Made by a program: the position numbers and the translations under genes
From: Ciona savignyi
Lineage: Eukaryota > Chordata > Ascidiacea > Phlebobranchia > Cionidae
Assembly (NCBI GenBank): GCA_000149265.1
Contig: CH002072.1
Span: 1 to 64,000, forward strand
DNA length: 64,000 bases
Direction: 5' to 3'
Part shown: piece after piece, positions 46,401 through 57,800 of the stretch
How the letters are laid out: each line of letters begins with the position of its first letter
Position numbering within the stretch: position 1 is the stretch's first letter
The notes under the pieces: model-generated
What the model was told of the DNA's origin: nothing
Database searches by the model: none
What the model saw: the letters and a program-made list of their open reading frames with translations, nothing else

Positions 46401-49376
46401 GAATGTTTATTGTGGCAAACTGGTTTGGCATTTCAAACACATATTAAGTGATGTATTTGTGACCGAGTGGCTCAGTCGGCTATTGTGTCGCCTTTCAGCC
46501 AAAAGATTGCAGGTACGAAACTGTTCGCTAGCTAGTCGGTTGTGTCCTTGGGCAAGGCAATTTAGGGATATTGCCTTAACTCAGCGGAATAATGGGTTCT
46601 ACCAAATTGAAGGAACGTGCTAATCATGCACATCACACTGCAATAGCCCCGGTAACCCGACGGTGGGCGCGAGGTGATCTGACAATTGCCTGTGTGTTAA
46701 TTCCCTTGCGTTTTCCCATTCACAGGGATAAACATGAATATCCTATCGAATAGGATAGGACCTATCCTATCTTATAGCAAACACAGTCGGTATAAACTAT
46801 GTTTTAACCCCAGTGTTTAAGCATGGATATTCCATACACCCACCTCAGAATTAGCATTATCTTTCATCAATAGATGTTGAACAGATTCATACAAAATCTT
46901 CTGCTTCAAATACTCGGTTTTTGCAAGAAGTAATTCTGCATCCTACCAAATGGTTATGAGTCAGGTTAATAGCATATTTATAGCATATCCAGGGTAATAG
47001 CTGTTACACTTGTAGCAAATTTCATGGTTTTGTCATTATTTAATATGTACCGCATGCTGTCTTAATCAGTTATTACTTGTTGGTTGTTCCATATTATTCC
47101 CCCTTTACTTGGTTGTAAAACCCCTTTAACATGACCGTGGGTTTAAACGTTTTCAGAACTTTCTTTTTTCCCACATACTGCCATGCTGTCTTTGTTTTCG
47201 AGCATGAATTAATGACAACAGTTTAGAACCAAGGCTCCTACAGCAAACAGCTAAGAGAAGCCGATTTCAGTGTTTATTAAGTCGTGCCCGCATATATTGA
47301 ATTAATCGTCATATGCGTGTTTCATTGTATCTGCATTTGGTCAAGAATAAAAGAACCTTCCCTGGCACAGTTTTGGATCGCAAGAGTCATAAATGATTAC
47401 AGGTAGCAGCAGAAGAACCAAATAATAAATAAAAACTCCACACACTAAACTGTGGACATGAGGTGTCTTACGATACCCATTGATAAAGCTTGGCTTCCCA
47501 CCCACGAGGATATAAATGAACCAACCATCCACACACTGTAATAGCTCCAGCAACTCGACTGTGAGCATGAGGTGTCTTACGATACCCGTGGATAAAGCCT
47601 GGCTTCTCACCCACGAGGATATAAATAAACCAACCATCCACACACTGTAATAGCTTCAGCAACTTGACTGTAGGAATAAGGTGTCTTACGATACCCGTGG
47701 ATAAAGCCTGGCTTCCCACCCACGAGGATATAAATGAACCAACCATCCACACACTGTAATAGCTCCAGCAACTCGACTGTGGGCATGAGGTGTCTTACGA
47801 TACCCATTGATAAAGCTTGGCTTCCCACCCACGAGGATATAAATGAACCAACCATCCACACACTGTAATAGCTCCATCAACTCGACTGTGAGCATGAGGT
47901 GTCTTACGATACCCGTGGATAAAGCCTGGCTTCCCGCCCACGAGGATATAAATGAACCAACCATTCACACACTGTAATAGCTCCAGCAACTCGACTGTGG
48001 GCATGATGTGTCTTACGATACCCATGGATAAAGCCTGGCTTCCCACCCACGAGGATATAAATAAACCAACCATTCACACACTGTAATAGCTCCAGCAACT
48101 CGACTGTGGGCATGATGTGTCTTACGATACCCGTAGATAAAGCCTGGCTTCCCGCCCACGAGGATATAAATAAACCAACCATTCACACACTGTAATAGCT
48201 CCAGCAACTCGACTGTGGGCATGAGGTGTATTACGATACTCGTGGATAAAGCCTGGCTTCCCGCCCACGAGGATATAAATGAACCAACCATTCACACACT
48301 GTAATAGCTCCAGCAACTCGACTGTGGGCATGATGTGTCTTACGATACCCGTAGATAAAGCCTGGCTTCCCACCCACGACGATATAAATAAATCAACCAT
48401 CCACACACTGTAATAACTCCAACAACTCGACTGTGTGCAAAGGGTGTTACTGGCCAACTAAACTGCATATTTTTACTAAATGTTTGACCATGCAACTTTC
48501 GGCTAAACACTTTTAAAAAGGTAGGTGCGAACTCATAATAATTTAAAATACAAAATATAAAATTGAATAATTAAGAAAAGCAGCATGAATTTGTTACTCA
48601 AAAAGTTACATAGACCGAGGTAGGTAAAGTAATAATAACAACGCGCTGTGTTTGACTTCTATTTAGCACTGAATTTTAAATCACCGATGATTCAATTACA
48701 TAAAGTGAAACATTTGACAACTTTGAATGAAGTTTCACTATTGTTTGCGGGAGGCTTTATTTCAATTCAATTTTATTTTTTGTTTCTTTCGCTGCAGCGT
48801 TTACTACCAACAATTCAAAAACACAAATCATGTCATATATTGATATATAATATATATATACCAAAACATCTATGGCGTTAACTGAAAGCTGTTAAATATC
48901 CAGTCATAAAATTGCTTTAGGTAAACACTTAAGGGAGGAAATAAGGGAAACTCCTTAATAAAACCATGAAAACTAATTATAAACCTGTCCAGAATACTAA
49001 CCTTAACCCCCAAACAAAACACTCACTATAACACCAAACCTTACATTAATTAACGTATAAATTATTATGATATAATGATAAAAGCCATGATGTTAGTGTT
49101 CGGGTTAAAGTTAGTTCGGGGGTTCAGATTAGTGTTTGGGACAGGGTGAGAATTACTTTCCACAGCAATCCAAGCGATCCAAGCTGTCCTGTAGTATTTA
49201 GAGGCACCCAAATAACATGATAGGTTTAAATTTTGGTTTAATGCGACGAATCTTCAAAAACAAATCAAGTTCACCTCTTTATTGGTGTCTGGCGTTGTCC
49301 TGCTTCGCAACATTTTTAACAAATTCGCGAATTTCGGGTTTTTACTTTCAATGTCACTCGTTATAGTCGAATCCAT
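43434..49376 (-). CDS. HAUS4: HAUS augmin-like complex subunit 4
   Basis: Eight minus-strand exons, every join in phase: 49275-49376, 46844-46942, 46270-46383, 45778-45883, 45410-45549, 44883-45013, 44133-44201, 43434-43620; 315 aa (human about 363). The augmin complex recruits gamma-tubulin to spindle microtubules for branching nucleation. The call rests on the C-terminal third: LLSETYT, then EAYRKLGGEFEAVVREYTSK and NKWSLEQVSKS, which line up with remembered human HAUS4 (DTYT, SYEVLGEEFDRLVKEYT, NKRWALQEFSK). The middle block PKVLYARAIQLGGLVREEK also fits. The protein is mostly coiled coil. The N-terminus is shorter than in vertebrates. Introns carry several SINEs and a minisatellite. A head-to-head neighbour starts 1.5 kb away. 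Confidence 0.87.
43690..44840 (+). mobile_element. Cluster of SINE fragments in HAUS4 introns
   Basis: Worn plus-strand pieces at about 43690-43810, 43890-44010 and 44500-44840 (the last with ACACACTGCAATAGCTCTGG), and a minus-strand tail at about 44310-44395 (GGATATTCATGTTTATCC, AAAACCAAGGGGGTTATCAC). They lie in two HAUS4 introns, around exon 44133-44201. Confidence 0.7.
46455..46765 (+). mobile_element. Full-length SINE in HAUS4 intron 2
   Basis: One of the best copies in the window. Head GACCGAGTGGCTCAGTCGGC is strikingly tRNA-like, then GTGTCGCCTTTCAGCC and GCAGGTACGAAACTG; body GGTTGTGTCCTTGGGCAAGG; 3' part GGGCGCGAGGTGATCTGACA; tail of ATCCT-like repeats to about 46765. Confidence 0.9.
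47439..48440. repeat. 109-bp minisatellite, about nine units
   Basis: Units start with CACACACTGTAATAG at 47530, 47639, 47748, 47857, 47966, 48075, 48184, 48293 and 48402, exactly 109 bp apart, preceded by one partial unit. Units differ at a few positions. The unit matches the SINE 3' region in order: ACTGTAATAGCTCC, GACTGTGGGCATGAGGTG, then GATACCCGTGGATAA and CCCACCCACGAGGATA for the SINE's ACTGCAATAGCTCC, GACGGTGGGCGCGAGGTG, GCCCGTGTGATAA and CCCATTCACGGGGATA. It lies in HAUS4 intron 1. The long minus-strand frames across it only reflect the repetition. Confidence 0.95.
48441..49274. other. HAUS4 intron 1, remainder
   Basis: AT-rich intronic sequence without recognised features. Confidence 0.5.
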
Positions 49377-49689
49377 TTTAAATACTTAAACAGTAAAAAA
49401 GAAAAACAAAACAAATTTAATTTTCGCGGGATATTTGGGTAATTCCCTGTTGGAAACTATTAAACATAGACATCATATAAAAAAGTAGAAAAAATTAAAA
49501 GGTCATTTGATCCTAATAGCCTATTTGTCCTGCACGTATATTTTGTTTAAACTAAATATTACCTTTTTTTAATCAGTTAAGAGTGATCAAACTTGCCAAA
49601 TGGTCAACTCGCAAAAAACTTAAAAAATACATACATACATACACATAAACATGGTTCGGCCGAATACTTTGGTTGGGAACTTTTTTGTG

Positions 49690-50190
49690 CCTAGATTTAT
49701 GTTTATTACTGTAAATGGGAAAAGCAAGGGATTAACACACGGGCAATCGTCAGACTACCCTCGCACCCACCGTCGGGTTACCGGAGCTATTGCAGTGTGT
49801 TATGTATGATAGGATAGGATATACATGTTAATGCCCGTGACTGGGAAAACCAAGGGGGGTTAACACACGGGGAATCGTCAGATCACCTTGTGCCCACCGT
49901 CGGGTTACCGAAGCTATTGCAGTGTGTGTATGACTCACACATTCCTTCATTTTAGTAGAACCCAATAATCCGCTCGGTTCCGGCAAAGGACACAGCTGAC
50001 TAGCTAGCAGTTGTTTCAGAACCCTCAACCTTTCGGTTAAAAGTCTTCGCACTAAACCGACAGACCAGCCAGTCGGACATGTTACAGGATATTCATGTTC
50101 ATTCCGTGAACTGACAATGATCAGATTACCTTCTGCCCACAGTCGGGTTACTAGTGAATTTGCAGTGAGTTACATACTGCCGTAGTAATT
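49690..50190 (-). mobile_element. Tandem SINE copies between HAUS4 and its neighbour
   Basis: Three minus-strand pieces in a row: a tail part (49695-49810), a longer copy (49811-50070, with GGGTTACCGAAGCTATTGCA and GTAGAACCCAATAATCCGC) and another tail (50085-50190). They occupy much of the head-to-head intergenic region. Confidence 0.8.
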
Positions 50191-50895
50191 TAATCTGATA
50201 AGTCCATCGGATCATGCGCATAACTACACGTCGGTATGGTGGTTATTGATCACCTACCCTTCTATACTTAAGCCTTTTACATATTTATATTGACAATGGG
50301 CGATGATTACTTGTATTCTGATATTCTATTGTTACGGAACAAAGCAAATTACCGCCTCCTTTTATTGGAAAGGTATTCCCGAATTGAAATAATGGAATGA
50401 TTATTCGGGCGTTCCAGAAAGTATCCGATGACAAGTTTCGCGTCCACGTAACAATACTTCATTATGGTCGATATTATTTACGCAACAATTTATGTGTCAC
50501 GTCACAATTGACATAACAATTGAGACACGAGAGGGCCACTGTAGGTTGCGGGCTTTAAATTTATAGCTAAATGATTAATTTCGATGCATGTTTATTCAGT
50601 AGTCCACCGCACTAGAATATATTAACGCAAATACAGCAAGCTTATATCTAGAAGTATGCCAGCATAGTTTTTGTACAGTGCATCTAATAATTATGTTTTA
50701 AGTTTTTTATTCTTATTCGGATTTTGTCATAAGTGTGAGGTAAAATACAGATATACTTTAAAGTAGCATGGACTTATAATTATATAAATCCTTTTCGTTA
50801 TTTAGAAACTAATGTTGCAATTTTTAGCAATATTCGGTTTAAATAAATTAACTTTTTTTGTGCAAGAATTAAAACATTTATAAAATAAACTCGAA
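50191..50895. promoter_or_regulatory. Likely shared upstream region of two divergent genes
   Basis: Non-repetitive AT-rich stretch between the SINE cluster and the start of the + gene. It includes CGTCACAATTGACATAACAA-like motifs near 50500. No promoter element is certain. Confidence 0.3.
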
Positions 50896-53279
50896 ATGGC
50901 TTCGAAAGCTGGGCCGGTTGGTGGCGCTGCCACGTTAAGTTCATTCCGAGTACAAAAGGCTTTCAGCATCAATTTTCGCGAGAACAAGCGTCTTTTGACG
51001 GAGATAAAACTCATCGAAAACGACCATATAAGGAGCATACGTCAGGTGAAGCAAGATATCAAGGTGACGAGAATATGGTTGGATCACATTAGGGAATCCA
51101 CCGGGTATAGCCAACACGGTTTGAGGCCAGATTCCGGGACCGAGAATCAAGGGAATGGCGCCCGGAAACGAGGAAAGAAAACCCCGCAACAGAGAAGCAA
51201 AACAACCGATCCTACCAAGGTTTGATAATGGCTTTGTTTGAAATGTTTTTTTCAGGATTTTTTGCTTTTCTTCCTTAATAATTGACACTTATTGAATTGC
51301 CACATAGAATGTACAGCATAACGGCAGAGGTGAAAGCGTATGAAAACTGTAAATATTTCACTAAGTTTCGAACCCATGACTAGGAACGTTTTTGTACAAA
51401 GTCGGTATGTAACGTTAACTATATTCGGTCCAATCCTGATAATATAAGATATGAAAGATTTGGTTGGACAGCGCATGCTGCGACCATATTCGAAGATGTT
51501 TCTTCAAATTTACATATTTTTCCTAATTTTATGGTAAAGTGATTGATTTTGTACCAGATTCACAATGACGTCATAATCCGACACGAAAGTAGCGAAGACG
51601 AAGATGATGACGTCACAAAGCATTCGGAAAAGGATCAAATCGCGCATGTTCATTTCTCGTCGACCGACCAACCCAATGAGAAGTAAGGAGATATTATCTT
51701 TAACAAAACTAAAATATAAAATGGAGGGTTATCGGTTCAAAACTTAGCGACTTAACCTATGTGCTCAATATAAAATAAACTTATGGGATAGTAAGGTAGG
51801 TAGATGCTTGTTTAATAACCCATGTAAAAAATGTTAATATGCTTGGATATCATTATAACTAGTCGAGTGATGAACATAATTTGTTTGCCATGACAAAGCT
51901 ATTGGGTTAAGTTTTTATGATTAGCCTGGATTATCGCCTAACCATAAGCGCCTACAAGTTTAAATGTGCAACCTCCTATGGTCCTACGTCAATACGAAAC
52001 CTCCTACGTCAATACGAATTATCTTCTGGTCGGAAACAAATAACTCAGTAACTTGGTCTTCATCGAACCTTTTTTACCAGGCCAAGTTTCGAACCCATAA
52101 TGGGCTTGTCGTTGAGACCGTTTTTGTATAAAAGCCTGTATTGTCGTTCACGTTAACTATTCGTCCATATTTTCTTCCAGAGCAATGCGCCCTTCAACCA
52201 TTGCGACAACTGGTGCCAAATTATCCACTAGTGGCGCTAGAAGTCAGATAAAAAGCCAGCCAGCCGAGGTACCAAGCAACGTTGTGTAAGTCCCACTATG
52301 ACGACATTATGAAGTTCTAATGTTCTTTTTTTGATCTAAGATTGACGCAATGATAAAAGTGTGTTTATCTGTGTGATTTCATTGTAAAAGTTGTACTATA
52401 TAGCGACATTTTAAAAGACTTTTAATAACATTCTTACATAGGATAGAATATTCTTTTTTATCCCCGTGATGAGAAAACGCATGGAGCGTTAACACACGGT
52501 TAATCGTCAAATGTTGTGTGTGGCATCACAGCATAAAAAAAAGATATTCTATACTCGCCACAGGAACCAGTATGTTATAAGTAATATGTTAACGTTCCAG
52601 CCAGGAAAGAGAAACCGAGAATAAAGATGCAGACGTTGAAGACAACGACACAGGTAAGATTTCCCGCCATTTAATTCCTGCTTGGTGTATTTCTCCGTGC
52701 GATTGAAAATGAAAATGATCTGCAGTCTTTTTATAAGTTCAAAGTGTCATATCGGCGATACGCTGGTTATTAGATTCATTTATATCAAGAAATATGTTTA
52801 TAATTTGGCCGTGCTGTTCTTTTCATTCACCTCATTCGCTAATTCGCTTACTTATCGGCAAATGGTATGTGCATCGGTCGCATCATCACTTTGCTCTTTT
52901 GGTATTTTAGTTTAAAAGATTCATTTTTGAACTCCTAATGTACTCCTTGCTAAGACAGTTTTTAATATAAGTCGGTATGTGTATCGTTCAACCATTTGGT
53001 CACACGACCGTATTTAATCCACCAGGCAATAGAAAGCAACGGGGTCATAGCGCCACCAGCCGGGGAAGCCAAGCGTCATTGACGACCTACCAGAGGAGGC
53101 GTCGTTTGCATGATATGATGGTGCGAAAGCGCAATCCGCTTGAAATTAAGAAGGAAATGAATTGTAAGGAAGGCGAACGCGTTGAAACGAAAGTTCGGGG
53201 ATATTTATCGGGTTTGGCGGAGCGAATGAAGATCGACCTCCCGCCACTGATAGCATGGGGAGACGATATCGAAGCATAG
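50896..53279 (+). CDS. Unrecognised five-exon gene
   Basis: Exons 50896-51219, 51558-51682, 52181-52285, 52601-52653 and 53026-53279, all joins in phase; 286 aa. The N-terminal third is charged and helical (FRVQKAFSINFRENKRLLTE, RQVKQDIKVTRIWLDHIRES). The middle is acidic, then Ser/Thr-rich, and probably disordered (HESSEDEDDDVTKHSEKD). The last exon is basic (YQRRRRLHDMMVRKRNP) and ends in a compact motif, RGYLSGLAERMKIDLPPLIA, of the sort seen at the ends of some coiled-coil proteins. No signal peptide or TM. I do not recognise the family. It lies head to head with HAUS4 and an ATTAAA follows the stop within a few bases. Confidence 0.8.
51358..53012 (-). repeat. tRNA-like repeats in introns of the 50.9-kb gene
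   Basis: Three introns carry related minus-strand units at about 51358-51432, 52082-52172 and 52926-53012. They share GTTTTTGTA.AAAGTCGGTA (plus strand) and, in two, a B-box-like complement GGGTTCGAAAC. They resemble the units near 14.05 and 17.1 kb. Dead tRNA-derived repeats are the likeliest reading. Confidence 0.5.
52435..52520 (-). mobile_element. SINE tail fragment
   Basis: ATAGGATAGAATATTC, TTTATCCCCGTGATG and GTTAACACACGGTTAATCG mark a minus-strand 3' fragment in intron 3 of the 50.9-kb gene. Confidence 0.75.
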
Positions 53280-53624
53280 CGGAATTAAAGTTTAAATTTA
53301 TATTTTGATATTTATTTTTTTACCTTGTTGTGCCAATATTACAAAGTAAATAGGCTATATTAGGCAAATTACGGGAGAGTTTCAAGCAATGGCGAATGAT
53401 TAATTACTTTTCACGGACTTAAGATACTGTGATCAAACATTTGACACATTTTATACGCATAATTCCTACAATAAATTCTGGAAAAAAAACTGTACAACCA
53501 AAGCTGTCTTACTTGTAGTAAAAACTTTGAACAAACACGGAAAACAAGGCAAAAGACATTTTGCGGTAGCCTTACGGTGATCACATAATATTTAGTTCAT
53601 TATCCGTGTTATATGTCATATGGA
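53280..53624. other. 3' flank of the 50.9-kb gene
   Basis: Untranslated or intergenic sequence; nothing further recognised. Confidence 0.4.
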
Positions 53625-53674
53625 TTGGATAGGATATTCATCTTTATCTCCGTGAATGGAAAAACCAAGGGGGT

Positions 53675-54263
53675 TGTGGGAGCTCGGCTTTTTCTTTTGG
53701 TTAGGGGGTTGGGTTAGGGGTTATATCTCGCCTTAACCTTGGGTTTGAGCCGAACCAGCGCAATAGACAGACTTATCCTTTGCTGTCTAAAGTTCGCCTG
53801 CCAAGACTAGGCAGCCACTCAACTGTATAACAAAACTGTCCTCTTGACTTGGTACAGAATATACAGTTTAGACTTCTAAAGATAGATTTATTCTCCAGTG
53901 GTAAAACGATCAGCAAATCAGTACTTTGTTAAGTTTGTTATTTTAGGTAGTCTGACAAGCAGCAATTCGGTAATTTGGTTAGTTATTGTAAGTTATATCT
54001 TGGAGTGAAAATGTTGGGGTATATATAGCGATCCAAATGAATGCACGAAAAAGGGCAAACTGCAACGTTGCGATAACAGTACACAATAGATTTGTACTGG
54101 CGTCAGTTAATTACTGTTTCGTACATAGATAATGACTCACGGCGGTACAAACAGAGGCACGACAGCTTTCTAAAATAATTATACACGTAACAGATTGCAG
54201 CTGGCAAACGCATACGTCGATTAAATAAACGATAAACTATACAAGGCAGTCGAATATGCGACA
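53675..54263 (-). repeat. 3' LTR
   Basis: Nearly the same as 59859-60452. On the plus strand it carries a TTAGGG-like run (GGTTAGGGGGTTGGGTTAGG) near its left edge. Confidence 0.95.
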
Positions 54264-54823
54264 TACATCCTTTCTTCCATGTGTTTTTAACTTTTAAATA
54301 AATAGAATCAAACACATGTTGTCGAATATCGACTGCCTTGCTGCAGGAATAAAAACGTTCACGACTCCACAGGTCAGAGCATTCCGTCCGTTGCATCTGC
54401 AAAACTAAAACAGGACATTTGGGCGCAAAAACAGACACAACAATCAAGCAGAATATTCGGTTATCATCCTGTCTGTGGGTGCGTGATGGTGTGTGTCTGT
54501 TATGTAATAGTGAATGAGACGGCTGTCGCCTCTCAGTGCCAGGGTCAGTGATGCCGCGATCACGAACCGAATCTGGGTCACCCGGAACAGAAACGACCAC
54601 CGACCAACCCTTTTAACGCAGGGCCAATTTGCCTAATTGCCTGTATGGTCCAAAAATACCCCAGAACATAGACATATAGGGAGAAACAAAAAAAAATTAA
54701 CTATCTCTAGGCATTATCAGACCGCCAGTACAGTTTAAAACTGTAGCTGCCACTTCCCCCTTTCATATCTTTATTTTGAAACCACAAACGCCTCATTTTA
54801 ATGAGGTGTCACATAACTCCTTT

Positions 54824-57800
54824 TTATAAGTGAGTTTCATAAATGGACAGTCGAGCTGGTCTGCGTATTACTCTGCCAAAACGGGTTCGTCTGGCAGGTT
54901 GTTCAATGTCCTGTTCTTCCGGTACGTTTGAGAGCGTTTGCTGAACATAAGCATCTGCATCAACGGCTATTCTGGTGATGTCATTCTCACCAGCTACCAA
55001 AATAACGTCAGGTGAAGATACCGGCGAAGCGGTTAAATCTAAAAGCGCGTTGGCTGGCTTAAGGCGATCTATAGACACCGTGGTTTGTCTGTTACCAAAA
55101 TCTATGGTAAAAAACTTGCGCTCTCGATCCAACACGCGAAATGGACCTTGATAAGGAGGCTGTAATGAGCGTTTAACCGCATCCACACGAACAAATACGT
55201 GTGAACATGTCCACAGACTAGGATCAATATATTCATTCGCGTTACTAGGGCGTCTGGGTAATGTTGGCCGCAAAGAAGACATATGCTTATTCAGACCTTG
55301 TAAAAACGCACTATGGTCAGTCGAAATTTCTGGTTCCTCGAAAAATTGGCCAGGTAACCTTAGTGTGCTACCATAGACAAGCTCTGCGCTAGAGCACTTT
55401 AGGTCCTGCTTATGTGCAGCCCGTAAACCAAGTAAAATCCATGGTAGATTATCCAACCAACCATGTCCGTTGTCCTTAGCCATGATAGACGCCTTAAACG
55501 TCCTGAAAAATCGTTCCGCAATTCCATTCGATTGAGGATGGTAGGCCGTTGTGTGGATCAACTTACAACCTAAAAACTTAGCCATATCAGTCCACAAAGA
55601 GGAGCAAAACTGGGTACCGCGGTCGCTAGTCAACTGCGACGGACAACCAAAGTTTGCGACGTAATGTAGACAAAATGCGTTCACAACAGTTTCAGCATCT
55701 ATATTAGTCAATGGCACAACTACAGGGTACCGAGTAAATCTGTCAATTGCGAGGAGGACATATCTATAACCCCCGCATGAAGGCATTGGGCCGGCGATAT
55801 CCACGTGTACCGAATGGAAACGCACAGACGGAACTGGGATAGTCTCTATTTTCGAAAACGTGTGGCGTCCTACTTTAGACTGCTGACACGACAAACAGGC
55901 CTTAGTAAAATCACGGATATCGGCATTCATTGCTTTCCAAACAAAACGCTCTTCAATAAGTTTCTGTGACCCTCTTATACCAGGGTGCGCAAGAGAATGA
56001 AAATGCCTGAAAACAGTGCGCGTAAGACTTTCTGGGACAAATGGGCGGAAATTTCCTAATGAAACGTCACCCCACAACGAAACTCCAAACTCTGGGACAA
56101 ATCGGGATTCAAAAATCAAATCTGTGTCGGGCGAGTCACGAAGTAAACGAAGGGATTCATCTGAATCCTGTTCTACAGCCATAGCCACGTAATCAATATC
56201 CGGGGTGTCTATAAAAACGGCATTAACATGAGGTCGCGATAAAAAGTCAGCCACCGCATTTTCTGAACCACTTAAATGCTCAATCCTGCAATTAAACTCA
56301 GACACAAAACTCAAGTGGCGACTTTGCCTGGGCGTTGCTAACTCAAGGCGTTTAGACAGGGCAGAGACCAACGGTTTGTGATCCGTAAAAATTGTAAAAG
56401 TCCGAGATTCAAGGTAATACCTAAAATGTTTCAATGAACTGTAGACTGCCAACAGTTCCAAGTCGAAAGCGCTGTACTTACACTCAGGCGGAGATAATTT
56501 TCTAGAAAAGAACGACAACGGTGCCCACTTATCGTCAACCTTTTGTTCAAGCACGCCGGCAACCGCTACGGTACTAGCGTCGGTTACCAATCTAATTTCG
56601 GCGTCGGCTATCGGGAAAACAAGTGTCACGTCATGAGCTATAGCCAGCTTAACTTTATGAAACGCGGCGACGGCGTCATTGTTCCAAACGAGGGGAGCGC
56701 GCTTACCGAGCTTAGGCGAAATCATTGCATTCAATGGAGCCATCGTCGTGGCGTAATGCTTTACGAATTTCGAGTAGAAATTGCAAGCTCCGATGAAACC
56801 TCTTAGACCACGCACATCAACAGGAAGCGGGAAATCGGCAATGGCGGCGACTTTCGATGCAGGAGTCTTAATGCCTTCCTTGTTAACCGTATGACCAAGG
56901 AAATCTAACTTGTCAACACCGAAAACACACTTCTCCTTATTTAAAATTAGGCCAAACTTTTCCACGCGCTCAAATACCGCCAAGAGATGTTCAATATGTT
57001 GTTCCCTACTTGTACTGTGAACAATTAGATCATCTATATATACGAAAAGAAAAGGAAGGTCGGAAAACACTTTATCCATTAGCATTTGGAAAGTTGCACC
57101 ACTATTTCGCAGACCTAAACTTAATCGCGTGAACTCGTACAATCCGAATTGGGTAATGACCGCTGTCTTATGGACATCGGACGGTCTCACAGGGACTTGA
57201 AAATAACCAGACTTTAAGTCTAATTTACTGAAAATTGTGGCACCATTTAAATTGGACGTCAAATCAGCCAAAAGTGGGATAGGATATCTGGATGGGACTG
57301 TAACCAGATTCAGCATCCTGTAGTCAACAGTCACACGAAAACCCTCACCTTTCTTAACTAGGTGGAGTGGACTGGCATAGGCGGAGTTAGACCGGCGCAA
57401 AATACCCTTTGAAACGAGCTTAGCGATCTCTTCTTTCGCTGCCTTTAATTTAACAGGGTCAAGTCGCCGAACACGAGAACGAACAGGATAACTAGTGGTT
57501 TCTAATTCATGAACCACGTCGTGCTTAACTGGTTCACGTATCCTATCTTCGTCAAAGGCGGCGGGAAACAAATCAAAAATTTGGGAAAACTCCTTAATGT
57601 CCGAAACCACAACTTTAGGGCGAACAGGCTCGCTTATTTTTACAGACTGAGGCACAGCAACGGGTGCGGGGGCGGAACAAATAGACTCAGTACGCGGAGT
57701 GACAGACTGGGCAGGCTTAGGGCGGCGGTACTGATTATGACCGCGAAAATTCCGCTTATCATTGGCATAAAAACGGCCATGCCTGGCGCGGACGTAACTA

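Noticed and set aside
47341-48457. Series of overlapping 84-111 codon minus-strand frames with a repeated WFIYILVGGKPGFI motif
   Set aside because: They are the three frames of the 109-bp minisatellite; 109 is not a multiple of three, so each frame simply repeats out of step. No start context, splice sites or domain.
54103-54600. 165-codon minus-strand frame at the end of the LTR element
   Set aside because: It runs from noncoding 3' internal sequence into the LTR, and its end also occurs in the other LTR (60292). No domain; not called as a gene.
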